DNA of 64,000 nt from UBA4971 sp900019985. GTDB taxonomy: Bacteria > Bacillota > SHA-98 > UBA4971. The translations under genes and the position numbers were made by a program. The notes below the pieces were generated by a model. The model was not told the origin of the DNA. It did not search any database and saw nothing but the letters and a program-made list of their open reading frames with translations. Where the stretch lies: the NCBI GenBank assembly GCA_050949175.1, contig JBMNFG010000007.1:110774-174773 (forward strand), written 5' to 3'. Position 1 is the first letter of the stretch, and each line of letters starts with the position of its first letter. This document shows positions 8,033 to 16,403 of the stretch, in pieces.

Positions 8033-10525
8033 ATGTTCACAGGGCTACGGCAACTCGGCATAATTATAGCTGCTATTGCCCTTGTCCTCCTGGGACTCAT
8101 CTTCATACCGCGCCGCAGGCGCGTTTTTGAAAGGCTTCTCGGCATCGACTATCCTCTTGGTGAAAACAGCCTGGAATCATCATTAGGGCTTGGCAATCTT
8201 CAGCATGCATCAGCGGAAGGTTTGTATGAAGCGGTTACTTCCGATGACTGTGATCTTTTGGAGGAGATGAGAAGGGCGGAATCTCGCTTGGAGACGGTCC
8301 GCCCCGAGGCCGTCCGCACCAAAAGAAACCTCACGCTTAGCACCCTTCCTCTGTGGCATGCAGGAAATGCCACACGCTGGCCTACGCCTACGCCTACACC
8401 TAAACCTTCACCTTCACCGAAACCGACACCTCAACCGATTGTGTCACTGACATTTCGATCCTCGCCATGCAAGCCTGATACGGATCCTGCCGGCAAGATA
8501 AGCCTTAGGGCAGAATCCTTCGATGGTTTAAGCCAGGTTATGTGCAGTGAGACGGGATCCCGCGTGTTGCCGGAAGTCAGCGACATTTCATCAAAAGATG
8601 ATAGAGACGCCAAGAGAGGGCTGTTGCATCCTGTATCTTGCGGCATTAAAGAGGTACTCCACGAAGATGAAAACGAGCCCCATGACGATGAAAAGGTTCC
8701 CCATAGTCCTGGGGCTGTCCCCTGCGACCGTGGAGAGATACCCCATTATGATGAGGGCGCACCCTGCGATAGTGGAGAGATGCTCCATGATGATAGGGAC
8801 GTACCGTGCGACGATGGAGAGATAGTTCATGACACTGGAGAGGAGCCTTACGAGTTTATCGAGGCATCATGTGATCGTGGAGAATCACCTCATTGTGCTG
8901 AAAAAATATCCCGAGACCGCGAAGAGGTACCACACGATTCCGAAGGAGTATCCCATGGCAATGAAAAGGTTTCCCATGATCACGAAGAGGTGCTTGATGA
9001 CCATATAGAGGTGCTTTGTGCCCATGAGGAGGATGCAGGAGACGAAGAGCATTTGCCTGTCCAAGACTTGTCCCAGGAGACAGAAGGCCCAAAAGAGGCG
9101 CGACCGATATTTCTTAACCGTTTGACGGAAAGCCCATTCAGGCTTAGGGAGGGAGGCTCACAAATGCTAAATCTGGAGAAGTACAGTAGAGTCCAAGCAG
9201 CATGTCTTAAGGTGGAAAAGGTTGTAGGTCATGGTTCAAAGCAGGTTCTTCTTGAGGAGACTCAGACGATAGCAGGTATCAAGATTGTGGAAATCATTCC
9301 TTCGCTCACAAACATTCGTTCAGTAGTAAAAGACGGCAAAGTCATTATACAAGGTACTGTCCATAAGCAGATATTCTACATCGGCACTGATGGACTGGAG
9401 CATCACCTTGCAGAGGATATGGATTTCAGTGAGCTTATTGATATCGAGCCATTGAATCCTATGTATCCGGTGCGTGAAGGTATGAACCAGCAGGATTTCT
9501 CCATAATCGAGAACAACGTTTTTGAATTCGATCCGGATACCGGTGCCTTGACGCAAAAGATCATTCTCAGGCTATGTGTGAAGGTGACTGAAACTGAGCA
9601 AATCCAGGTGGCGACGTGTCCTGATGGCATGCTGATAAAGGCCCGTGTCGTTGTAGGTGAGAATACCAAGCAGAAGTTTATCGAAGAGAGCACGGTTATC
9701 GACGCTATCAAGGTAATCGAGATAGTCCCGAGAATATCCCAAATCAGGCATACAGTAAAGAACGGTAAGGTCCTGGTCCAGGGTGTCGTCCATAAGCAGA
9801 TATTCTATGTAGGTACAGACGACCTGGTTCACCATCTGTCCGAAGACATTGCCTTTAGTGATCTTGTGGTAGTCGAGGGTGCCTGTGAGGGAATGCACTC
9901 ACAAGACCATTCCTTCGTCGATAACCTTGTGTTCGAATTCGACCCTGCCACCGGCACCTTAATACAAAAGATTATCCTTGCTCTGAGCGTTAAGGTTACT
10001 GAGACATGTGCTGTGCCTGTACGGATAGACGAATGCGGAACCCTTATCACGGCAGACCAGATCATAGGATTTGGATGCGCGCAGAAGCTTATTGAGGAGA
10101 CCAACGTCTTGCCTGCCGTCAAGATTGTGGATATTGATGCCAGGATCAGCGAAATAGGCTCTATTGTGAAGAACGGCAAAGTCATAGTGCAAGGGGTCGT
10201 TCATAAGCAGATCTTCTTTGTCGGGACAGACGACCTCGTACACCATGTCTCAGAAGACTTGCCTTTCAGCGAAATGATAGAGGTGCCGGCGCTCAACCCC
10301 GAATTCCCTGTGGAAGAAGGAATGGACCAGCAGGACCATTCCTTCATCGAGAACATTGTTTGGGAGTTCGATCCGGCCACAGGAGAGCTTACAGAGAAGG
10401 TTATCATCGGAATACAGGTAGTGGTAACGAACCATGTTCAAATCCCGGTATTAGTCTCTTCCTGTTGTCCCGGGAAAAAAGTCTGGACTGTGGAGGAGGG
10501 ATGCTGCGAGGAAAGATGTGAGTAA
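8033..10525 (+). CDS. Membrane-anchored heptad-repeat SPOCS protein 2
   Basis: An 830-residue mosaic. Residues about 7-25 form a membrane segment (IIIAAIALVLLGLIFIP) followed by RRRR, so an N-terminal anchor with an inside tail is likely. A Pro/Thr/Lys linker lies at about 117-135. Residues 209-341 are 19 tandem heptapeptides of type [P/S/L]-[H/C]-D-x-x-E-[V/I]. From about 388 there are three closely similar SPOCS units, each with KDGKVIIQGTVHKQIFYIGTD- or KNGKVIVQG-type cores and HHLSED. The C-terminus is Cys-rich (SSCCPG, GCCEERC). It may display the acidic His/Cys array on a spore layer. An internal ribosome binding site at 9146-9156 could also give a SPOCS-only product from 9164. Domain identity is secure, function inferred. 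Confidence 0.85.
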   Translation: MFTGLRQLGIIIAAIALVLLGLIFIPRRRRVFERLLGIDYPLGENSLESSLGLGNLQHASAEGLYEAVTSDDCDLLEEMRRAESRLETVRPEAVRTKRNLTLSTLPLWHAGNATRWPTPTPTPKPSPSPKPTPQPIVSLTFRSSPCKPDTDPAGKISLRAESFDGLSQVMCSETGSRVLPEVSDISSKDDRDAKRGLLHPVSCGIKEVLHEDENEPHDDEKVPHSPGAVPCDRGEIPHYDEGAPCDSGEMLHDDRDVPCDDGEIVHDTGEEPYEFIEASCDRGESPHCAEKISRDREEVPHDSEGVSHGNEKVSHDHEEVLDDHIEVLCAHEEDAGDEEHLPVQDLSQETEGPKEARPIFLNRLTESPFRLREGGSQMLNLEKYSRVQAACLKVEKVVGHGSKQVLLEETQTIAGIKIVEIIPSLTNIRSVVKDGKVIIQGTVHKQIFYIGTDGLEHHLAEDMDFSELIDIEPLNPMYPVREGMNQQDFSIIENNVFEFDPDTGALTQKIILRLCVKVTETEQIQVATCPDGMLIKARVVVGENTKQKFIEESTVIDAIKVIEIVPRISQIRHTVKNGKVLVQGVVHKQIFYVGTDDLVHHLSEDIAFSDLVVVEGACEGMHSQDHSFVDNLVFEFDPATGTLIQKIILALSVKVTETCAVPVRIDECGTLITADQIIGFGCAQKLIEETNVLPAVKIVDIDARISEIGSIVKNGKVIVQGVVHKQIFFVGTDDLVHHVSEDLPFSEMIEVPALNPEFPVEEGMDQQDHSFIENIVWEFDPATGELTEKVIIGIQVVVTNHVQIPVLVSSCCPGKKVWTVEEGCCEERCE
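8657..9055 (+). repeat. In-frame 21-bp tandem repeat (19 heptapeptides)
   Basis: Nineteen consecutive 7-residue units, residues 209-341 of the surrounding protein. Typical units are PHDDEKV, PCDRGEI, PCDSGEM and SHDHEEV; position 2 is nearly always His or Cys, position 3 usually Asp, and position 6 usually Glu or another small polar residue. The DNA units are strongly diverged, so the array is old or under selection for its protein pattern. Confidence 0.85.
9146..9166 (+). promoter_or_regulatory. Strong internal ribosome binding site and ATG inside SPOCS protein 2
   Basis: AGGGAGGGAGG (9146-9156), 7 bases, ATG 9164 in frame with the large ORF (Met 378). The site is as good as those before the neighbouring SPOCS genes, and the product (MLNLEKYSRVQ...) would be a bare three-unit SPOCS protein. 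Confidence 0.5.
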
Positions 10526-10591
10526 ACATACGACGGCAGAACTCCCTGCCGGAAAGCATAGATTCTAATAGTGCCAACGCCACCCTACGAG

Positions 10592-10640
10592 GGGAGTGCC
10601 GGTAGCTCTATCGGCACTCCCTGAATTAGTGCCTTTTTTC
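10592..10640 (+). terminator. Terminator after SPOCS gene 2
   Basis: Perfect stem GGGAGTGCCG (10592-10601) / CGGCACTCCC (10612-10621), followed after about 12 bases by a T6 tract. A smaller hairpin CGGCAG/CTGCCG lies just upstream. The remaining bases to 10743 hold no gene. Confidence 0.7.
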
Positions 10641-10743
10641 TCCCTAAGGCTTTGCTTTGCCACAGAATACAGAAAAACTCCTGTGAATAGGGATTCAGTA
10701 CAGCAGGCCCAAGAGTTTTCGGCAGCCGGATAGGAGAAGCGAG

Positions 10744-11319
10744 GTGCACGTTTTGGGCTGTCTTACGGCAGAGAGCCGGGAAGTGCAGATCGAGCAGGTC
10801 ATAACGCGCTTTACGCACAGTGCACCTATAAGGGCTTCCATTATACCGCAGGCTCCGTCCGGACAGACTCATTGCCAGTCGCCTTTTGGAATCACCATGG
10901 ACTTGGCGTCCCTGTCCTGGGAAATCCTGGACCGCTCCGCAATTGCCTCTCTGGAGCTGTCTATATGGGTGTATCTGCCGTACGAAGGCGAGATCCAGGC
11001 GGTGTCCTTGACCCATGAGATGAAAACGCTTGTAAGGATCCCGGAAATCAAGCCTTCTATGCGTATAGATGCGAAATTCCGTGTTGAAGATATTGAAGTG
11101 GTTTTTGATGAAACCCATGGCGGAACGGTTATTGAAGCTCTCGCTTTTATTGAAGGGATTGTCCTCGAGAAGTGCATTCTCCAAGTGGTGACACAAGTCA
11201 AATGTGAACGAGGTTTTTGCCCGGCCCGAGGAGGAGGAGAACAAGCCGGATCGCGCTTCATAGATGCTGTATACGACCTGTTTAAACGGATTCTGCACAT
11301 CTTTCGTCTGAACCGTTAG
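10744..11319 (+). CDS. Short SPOCS-like protein 3
   Basis: A 191-residue protein with the strand pattern of one SPOCS/DUF3794 unit: VQIEQVITRFTHSAP, IASLELSIWVYLPYEGEIQAVSLTHEMKTLVRIPEIKPSM, a strand IEVVFDETHGGTVIEALAFIEGIVLEKCILQVVTQV. It lacks the usual KVIVQG motif, so it is a divergent member. The C-terminus is basic and helical (DLFKRILHIFRLNR), possibly a surface-binding tail. GTG 10744 is used with GGAG (10733-10736) upstream. It lies between the repeat-rich SPOCS protein 2 and the LysM/GH18-like gene. A long ORF on the opposite strand is judged a shadow. Confidence 0.6.
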   Translation: MHVLGCLTAESREVQIEQVITRFTHSAPIRASIIPQAPSGQTHCQSPFGITMDLASLSWEILDRSAIASLELSIWVYLPYEGEIQAVSLTHEMKTLVRIPEIKPSMRIDAKFRVEDIEVVFDETHGGTVIEALAFIEGIVLEKCILQVVTQVKCERGFCPARGGGEQAGSRFIDAVYDLFKRILHIFRLNR

Positions 11320-11424
11320 CTTACCTGTAACTGACCTGCCAATGACTGACTTACCAGTGGCTAACTTACCGGTAACTGACTTGCCAATGGCTAGCTTACC
11401 CATGATTAACTTGCAGAGTATCAG
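11320..11424. repeat. 15-bp tandem repeat starting at the stop codon of SPOCS gene 3
   Basis: Seven units of exactly 15 bp (11320, 11335, 11350, 11365, 11380, 11395, 11410), for example CTTACCTGTAACTGA, CTTACCAGTGGCTAA, CTTGCCAATGGCTAG; the last is degenerate. Most units end in a stop triplet (TGA/TAA/TAG), so the array is closed in that plus-strand frame. It begins directly after the coding sequence. No further gene lies between it and 11571; a weak CCGGCA/TGCCGG hairpin occurs at about 11503-11532. Confidence 0.85.
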
Positions 11425-11570
11425 CGTGTCGTGAAAGGTATCTAAGGTGTTGTAATGGATAAGGACTCAGCTTGTGGGGATTGCGTCACAAATAGGCTAG
11501 GCCCGGCATAGAATAGATTCGCCAAGTGCCGGCCCTATCTTCACTCACCTCTGTGGAGGACGTTCTCGCC

Positions 11571-12965
11571 ATGTCATCTTCTCAAAAAGAAACGCCTTGG
11601 AAAAGAACCCTTAGGCTTAATATGAAAGGCCAGGATGTCGAAGCGCTTCAAAGACGCCTTGCCGAGCTCAGCTACTACAGCGGGAAATGCGATGGTGTGT
11701 ATGGCCTCCTTACAAAAGGTGCAGTATTCGACTTTCAGAAAGCCCACAGGTTGAGGGTTGACGGTATTGCAGGCAAGGAAGTTTTCAGCATCCTTAGGTC
11801 AGGGCTCGAGCGGGAAAAGATCGAGCATATAGTTGCAAAAGGCGAGACACTTTCCGGTATCGCAGCCAGGTATAAAGTCTCAGAAGAATTGCTCATCCGA
11901 GCAAACTCTCTTGAAGCTGAAGAGGTTGAAGAAGGTGACAGCCTCGTAATCCCTGTAATGCGCCTTTTCGGGTTTTGTTCTGCTGAACACCTGGGAGAGC
12001 CTGTGTATCCCTACGAATACGTGCTACGGTCTCTTACGGCAATCGCGCCGCGATGGTTCTTTTTAGATGAAAACGGGAGCGTTCATGGCTCGCCTGACAA
12101 AAAACTCCTTGCCCTGACACGGATGGCAGACATAGAACTATGGCCTGTAGTGAATGTCCCGCGGCATAGATTCCTGGAGGACGGGGCCGGGACACAGAAC
12201 CCCCTTGCCTGCGTGCTATCAGACAGCGTGGCTTACTCTTCAGCAATAAAAGGCATATCAAACCTTGCAGCCCGCATGCGAACCAAAGGGCTCATCATCT
12301 CCGTTGAAGAGTTCCCTCTGAAGAACATCTTTGCGTTCCAGTCATTCCTCTGCAAGCTGAGGAAGGTTCTCAGTCAAGAAGGGGCGCTGTTGGCAGTTGA
12401 AATCCCTCTGCTTTACGAACTTTCAGTGAGCGGAAAACAGATTGACAGAAAACGCATCCACGGCTTACAAGATATTGCCTCCCAAACTCACCTTGTCTTT
12501 CTCAGGACATACAAGTACCCCTGGGAATTCACATCTCCTGAACCGGTAATGTCAATCAGCCGCGTACGGTCTTTACTGCAGAGCTTTGCCGGAGCCATTG
12601 ACTTCTGGAAAACGGTAGTTTCTATCCCTGCTTTCGGTGTTGATTTCTCTTCAGGCCTCGGCACTGCCCCCCTTCGAAAGACGCATGGAGAGGTTGAGGA
12701 AATAATAGGGCTCTTCAAGCCTGTGGTATCGCATCCTGACGGGGAACGGTCCAAAGTCTTTAAGTATAGGTCGTTTCGCGTGAGCCACACTCTGTATTTT
12801 GAGGATGCAGAGAGTATCGGTGCCTATGTAGACCTGGTCCAAAGGTACGGCGTAGCCGGTATTGCCATTGCAGATTTGGAGGATGTGGATACAAGGGTTT
12901 GGGGTGCGCTTAAGGTAAGGTTCAAGCCGGTAAGGGGCGGCAGCGGCCCGGTTCCCAACAATTAA
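11571..12965 (+). CDS. PG-binding + LysM + GH18-like spore protein (YaaH/SleL type)
   Basis: Domains in order: a peptidoglycan-binding PG_binding_1 unit (LRLNMKGQDVEALQRRLAELSYY...GVYGLLTKGAVFDFQKAHRLRVDGIAG), a LysM unit (EHIVAKGETLSGIAARYKVSEELLIRANSL to GDSLVIP), and a C-terminal TIM-barrel like the GH18 domain of SleL/YaaH. In active GH18 enzymes the key motif is DxxDxDxE; here the matching strand reads GLIISVEEFP, keeping the terminal Glu but with Ser at the preceding Asp position, so activity may be reduced or lost. No signal peptide, as for spore-coat proteins loaded from the mother cell. ATG 11571 with GGAGG (11555-11559) is preferred; a GTG at 11526 lies inside a hairpin and has no good site. 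Confidence 0.75.
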   Translation: MSSSQKETPWKRTLRLNMKGQDVEALQRRLAELSYYSGKCDGVYGLLTKGAVFDFQKAHRLRVDGIAGKEVFSILRSGLEREKIEHIVAKGETLSGIAARYKVSEELLIRANSLEAEEVEEGDSLVIPVMRLFGFCSAEHLGEPVYPYEYVLRSLTAIAPRWFFLDENGSVHGSPDKKLLALTRMADIELWPVVNVPRHRFLEDGAGTQNPLACVLSDSVAYSSAIKGISNLAARMRTKGLIISVEEFPLKNIFAFQSFLCKLRKVLSQEGALLAVEIPLLYELSVSGKQIDRKRIHGLQDIASQTHLVFLRTYKYPWEFTSPEPVMSISRVRSLLQSFAGAIDFWKTVVSIPAFGVDFSSGLGTAPLRKTHGEVEEIIGLFKPVVSHPDGERSKVFKYRSFRVSHTLYFEDAESIGAYVDLVQRYGVAGIAIADLEDVDTRVWGALKVRFKPVRGGSGPVPNN

Positions 12966-13070
12966 TCATACCCGGTCTATACACAACGGGTCTTCGATAC
13001 TTGGGGTTTTGTCGTGCGCAAGGCGTGATCTTGTATTTAGAAATATATGCACATTTCAGTAAGTTGCCCG

Positions 13071-13079
13071 CATATAGTA
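13071..13079 (+). promoter_or_regulatory. Possible sigma-K -10 element before SPOCS gene 4
   Basis: CATATAGTA matches the late mother-cell sigma-K -10 pattern CATAnnnTA and lies about 56 bases before the start codon; an AC dinucleotide 18 bases upstream could serve as the short -35. The match is short, so this is tentative. Confidence 0.25.
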
Positions 13080-13134
13080 GAAATGAAAAAGAAGTGTACG
13101 GCTCCATGTGTTTAAGTGGAAAGGAGGAAAAGAG

Positions 13135-14736
13135 ATGGCTGTGGGTATCGAGCTCAAAGAGGAACTCCTCAAAGTCGAACAGGTCATTGGCGAAACCACG
13201 GCGCGGAAGGTCCTTAGAGAAGTCATCAAGATAGCAGACAGCCTGCCTACTGCAGAAAAGATCATCAGTGTAGATGTTATTATTCTCACTACGTCATTTC
13301 AGCTGATTAAGAACAAGATCCTGATTGAAGGCACAGCCAGAATAAGGATTCTCTACGTAGCTCGGGAGGCTAGCGGAGCGCAGCCGGTTCAGGTATTCGA
13401 AGAAGACATATCATTTGAACTTATTGCTGAAGTCCCCGGGACTGAGCCGTTTATGAATGCCTGGGTGCAGGTGGATATCCATGACATAGCCTTCGATCTC
13501 GTTGACATTAGGACTGTTGATATACGCGTTGTGGTTTCCGCTAAGGTAAAAGTCACTGTAACTGAGCAGCTGGAGGTAGTCACAGAGGTAACAGGTCCTC
13601 CTGATTTGCAGGTTACGAGGGAGCTTTTGAAAGTCGAGGACGTAATAGGTGACGCGCACGCACAGGCTCTTGTCACCGGAAGGCTTATAGTCCCGTTTGA
13701 GAAACCGGATATAGATTCTGTCATAAGCGTTGAGGCCAAACCCCGTCTTACAGACGTTCAAGTCCTTGATGGCCAGGTAGTTGTTGAAGGTTTGATAGAT
13801 GTTGACGTCCTTTATGCTGCTGTGCCCCAGGAGCCGACTCCTGAAGGCGTCAAGCTTCCGGTGCACTTCTTCTCTAGCCAGTTGCGGTTCTCTCAAGTGG
13901 TGGAAGTCCCGGGTGCAGCTGTCGGCATGATTGCCCAGGCCAGGATAATCTTTGAAACAGTCAGCTTTACTGAACTGGATTTCCGCACCATAACCGTGGA
14001 TGTGGTCCTGAAGATCGTAGCCAAGGTGACTGTCGTCAGGCAGCTGGAAATCGTCACAGATGTAACCTCTGCCAGCCAGGTGCTTGACGTGGAAAAGAGG
14101 CTCCTGAGAGTAGAGGATGTCATAGGGGAAGACATAGCTCAGACAATAATCAAAGAGATTCTGGAGGTGCCGAAAGAGAAGCCCAATATCGAGCGTATCC
14201 TCCGCATTGATACCTCGGTAAAGGAGACATCATGGAGAATAATCGACGGCAAGGTAATCATTGAAGGAGTAATAGAACTCCAGACGCTTTATGTGGCACA
14301 AACACCTGAAAGAGACCAGCCTGTACACCATATGTCCCACCGGGTGAAATTTACCCTTTTCGTGGAGATACCAGGCACACACGAGGGCTTCACCGCAGAA
14401 ACCCGCGTAGCCGTGGAACACGTCGACTTTGAGCTTGTTGAAGACAGACGGTTCACTGTCAAAGTGCTTGTAGGCGTATTTGCAAAAGTCACTGAACCGG
14501 TCCAACTCAATGTCGTAGTTAATGTAGTTGTAGTAACGCCCGCTCCGGAAGGGCCGTGCCCACAGCCTACCATTGTGATGGTGACGATCCAACCAGGTGA
14601 TACCCTCTGGGCGCTGGCCAGACAGTACAACACGACAGTCGAAGCCATTATTCAGGCAAACCCCGGGATACAGCCGGAAAACCTCCAGGTTGGCCAGGTG
14701 ATCCAGATCCCTGCCTGCCCTGCTCCTAAGGGATGA
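13135..14736 (+). CDS. SPOCS x3 plus LysM protein 4 (SipL-like)
   Basis: A 533-residue protein with three SPOCS units and a C-terminal LysM, the architecture of SipL, which binds SpoIVA through its LysM and bridges coat layers. Units are seen around KNKILIEGTARIRILYVA, DGQVVVEGLIDVDVLYA and DGKVIIEGVIELQTLYVA, each introduced by a conserved VEDVIGE-type segment. LysM: VMVTIQPGDTLWALARQYNTT to VGQVIQIPACP. ATG 13135 follows AAGGAGG (13122-13128) by about 6 bases; the earlier in-frame start at 13108 is not needed. It is the best local candidate for the functional SipL, but 16404-18014 has the same layout, so no gene name is given. Confidence 0.85.
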   Translation: MAVGIELKEELLKVEQVIGETTARKVLREVIKIADSLPTAEKIISVDVIILTTSFQLIKNKILIEGTARIRILYVAREASGAQPVQVFEEDISFELIAEVPGTEPFMNAWVQVDIHDIAFDLVDIRTVDIRVVVSAKVKVTVTEQLEVVTEVTGPPDLQVTRELLKVEDVIGDAHAQALVTGRLIVPFEKPDIDSVISVEAKPRLTDVQVLDGQVVVEGLIDVDVLYAAVPQEPTPEGVKLPVHFFSSQLRFSQVVEVPGAAVGMIAQARIIFETVSFTELDFRTITVDVVLKIVAKVTVVRQLEIVTDVTSASQVLDVEKRLLRVEDVIGEDIAQTIIKEILEVPKEKPNIERILRIDTSVKETSWRIIDGKVIIEGVIELQTLYVAQTPERDQPVHHMSHRVKFTLFVEIPGTHEGFTAETRVAVEHVDFELVEDRRFTVKVLVGVFAKVTEPVQLNVVVNVVVVTPAPEGPCPQPTIVMVTIQPGDTLWALARQYNTTVEAIIQANPGIQPENLQVGQVIQIPACPAPKG

Positions 14737-14779
14737 TGCGGAGTTTTCGAGGATGGTTTGAAAGGGAGGGAAACAGGAG

Positions 14780-16195
14780 ATGATTCTGAGAAGGGAACGC
14801 CTCAAGCTCTTCGAAGTCGTCAGCGAAACTGTCACCACTGTTACACTTAGGAGCATTCAATCAGTGCCTGCAGGAAAACCTGACGTCCAGAAGATCTTGA
14901 GCATAGCCAATGTAACAGTGTCAGCAACAGGGACACCGCTGCCCAACAAAGTCGTAATCGAAGGCACGGCAACAGTCCAGACGATATACGTAGCTGCAGA
15001 GCCTGACCAGCCTGTCCACCATATGGAGCACGTCATAGGCTTCGTGCAGTTTGCTGATGTGCCCGGAACACAACCCGGCATGACAGTGATACTGAAACCG
15101 AGGGTGACGTTTTCTGACATAGTGATAAGGTCGCCTAGGGAAGTGGAGATAGAACTCATCATAGAGTTCTTTGTAAAGGTAATCAGGTTGGTCCAGCTCG
15201 ACGTAGTTACTGACGTCATGTTCAAAAGTGTCCCTGTTAAAGTCGAGAAGCAGCTTTTCCGAGTGGAACGTGTCAGAGGTGAAAACACAGGCCAGGTGAT
15301 ACTGAGTAATATGCTGCCTGTGCCTGCAGGGAAACCCCCTGTGCAGAAAATCTTAAACGTGGTGAGCACAGAAATCATCACAGATGAAGTGCGGATTATT
15401 CCGGATCTTGTGATTATCCAGGGAAGAGTCAGGACACAGGTGATTTACGTAGCTGCAGAGCCGGACCAGCCTGTCCACCATATGCATTTGGAAGTGAATT
15501 TCCTGGCAAATATCAGGATTCCCGGAGCGGTTCCGGGTTTGATGGCGGAGATATTCCCCAGCGTAGAGTTTGTGCAGGTCACTATTGTGAATCCTAACAC
15601 TGTTATGCAAGACTTGATTCTCAGCATCTTTGTGAAGGTTACTGAAATTCAGCAGCTCCGTGTGGTCACAGACGTAAAGTCAGACAGAATTCCGATTAAT
15701 GCCGTAAGGCAGCTTGTTGCCATTGAGGACGTGGTGAATGAAAAATCGCAACAGATCAATATCCGCAGGGAGGTAGAAATACCCGAAGAGAAGCCGCCTG
15801 CGCAGAAGATACTCCAGATATTCAGTTCAACTGTGGAGATAACACGTGCCGACATACTCGACGGGAAGATCATTCTAGAAGGCGTCCTGGTGCTTCAGAT
15901 TATCTACGTTGCAGCTGAGGAGGATCAACCTGTCCACCATGCCCATGTGGAAATACCGTTTACCTCATTTGTAGATATGCCCGGGGCTTATCCGGGGATG
16001 AATGTCCTGGTGAGGCCGAGAGTAGAATTTGTCACTGTCCAGTTCTTGCCTGTGGGAGTGACTCCTCCTCCTGATGTAGGCACAAGAAGTCTTGTGGTTG
16101 ATGCTATTATCGAGGTATTTGTAAAGGTAACGAAGACAGTCCAGAAGCACGTAGTCATCGATGTGATCGTTCCTCAAGGCTTTCGCGACCCGTAA
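14780..16195 (+). CDS. SPOCS x3 protein 5 without LysM
   Basis: A 471-residue protein of three similar SPOCS units, each with a motif such as KVVIEGTATVQTIYVAAEPDQPVHHM followed by a PGxxPGM turn and a VKV strand. Units one and two share the eight-residue DQPVHHM-type core almost exactly, which points to internal duplication. No LysM, signal peptide or membrane segment. It starts 43 bases after gene 4, with GGGAGGG (14763-14769) as ribosome binding site, so the two are likely co-transcribed. The intergenic element described at 16205-16318 begins ten bases after the stop. Confidence 0.85.
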   Translation: MILRRERLKLFEVVSETVTTVTLRSIQSVPAGKPDVQKILSIANVTVSATGTPLPNKVVIEGTATVQTIYVAAEPDQPVHHMEHVIGFVQFADVPGTQPGMTVILKPRVTFSDIVIRSPREVEIELIIEFFVKVIRLVQLDVVTDVMFKSVPVKVEKQLFRVERVRGENTGQVILSNMLPVPAGKPPVQKILNVVSTEIITDEVRIIPDLVIIQGRVRTQVIYVAAEPDQPVHHMHLEVNFLANIRIPGAVPGLMAEIFPSVEFVQVTIVNPNTVMQDLILSIFVKVTEIQQLRVVTDVKSDRIPINAVRQLVAIEDVVNEKSQQINIRREVEIPEEKPPAQKILQIFSSTVEITRADILDGKIILEGVLVLQIIYVAAEEDQPVHHAHVEIPFTSFVDMPGAYPGMNVLVRPRVEFVTVQFLPVGVTPPPDVGTRSLVVDAIIEVFVKVTKTVQKHVVIDVIVPQGFRDP

Positions 16196-16204
16196 AGCCG
16201 GCTC

Positions 16205-16318
16205 GGTGGCTGATGCTGCACTCAGGGACTGCGCCTCCGGCGGAGGCGCCGTGGGAAAAATCCGGCCCGCAAGCAGATGGCCGGATTTTTGCACCCTTCG
16301 TTGCAAGCATCGGCCACC
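16205..16318 (+). repeat. Three-stem 3' intergenic element, copy A
   Basis: Outer stem: GGTGGCTGATGCTGCA (16205-16220) pairs with TGCAAGCATCGGCCACC (16302-16318). Inside are two hairpins: GCGCCTCC/GGAGGCGC (16231-16249) and AAAAATCCGGCC/GGCCGGATTTTT (16256-16290). Unpaired conserved pieces are CTCAGGGAC after the first arm and ACCCTTCG before the last. The second hairpin plus its T-run could also end transcription. Related copies lie at 36160-36273 and 50366-52933. Confidence 0.7.
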
Positions 16319-16403
16319 TAAGCAAATGGTTATAAGTGACACACCTTCTTAGTCAGGCATATCATATTCTGGCAGATGTGTTAGCAGAGAGGGAGGGAGG
16401 GAG

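Noticed and set aside
10585..11403. Long minus-strand frame opposite SPOCS gene 3, with a repeated GKLATGKS-like start
   Set aside because: The repetitive start is the 15-bp array read backwards; the rest mirrors the plus-strand gene, which has a better start and a family pattern.
16205..16318. c-di-GMP or other known riboswitch for the three-stem element
   Set aside because: The element lies 3' of genes and does not contain the conserved cores of the riboswitch classes I know.
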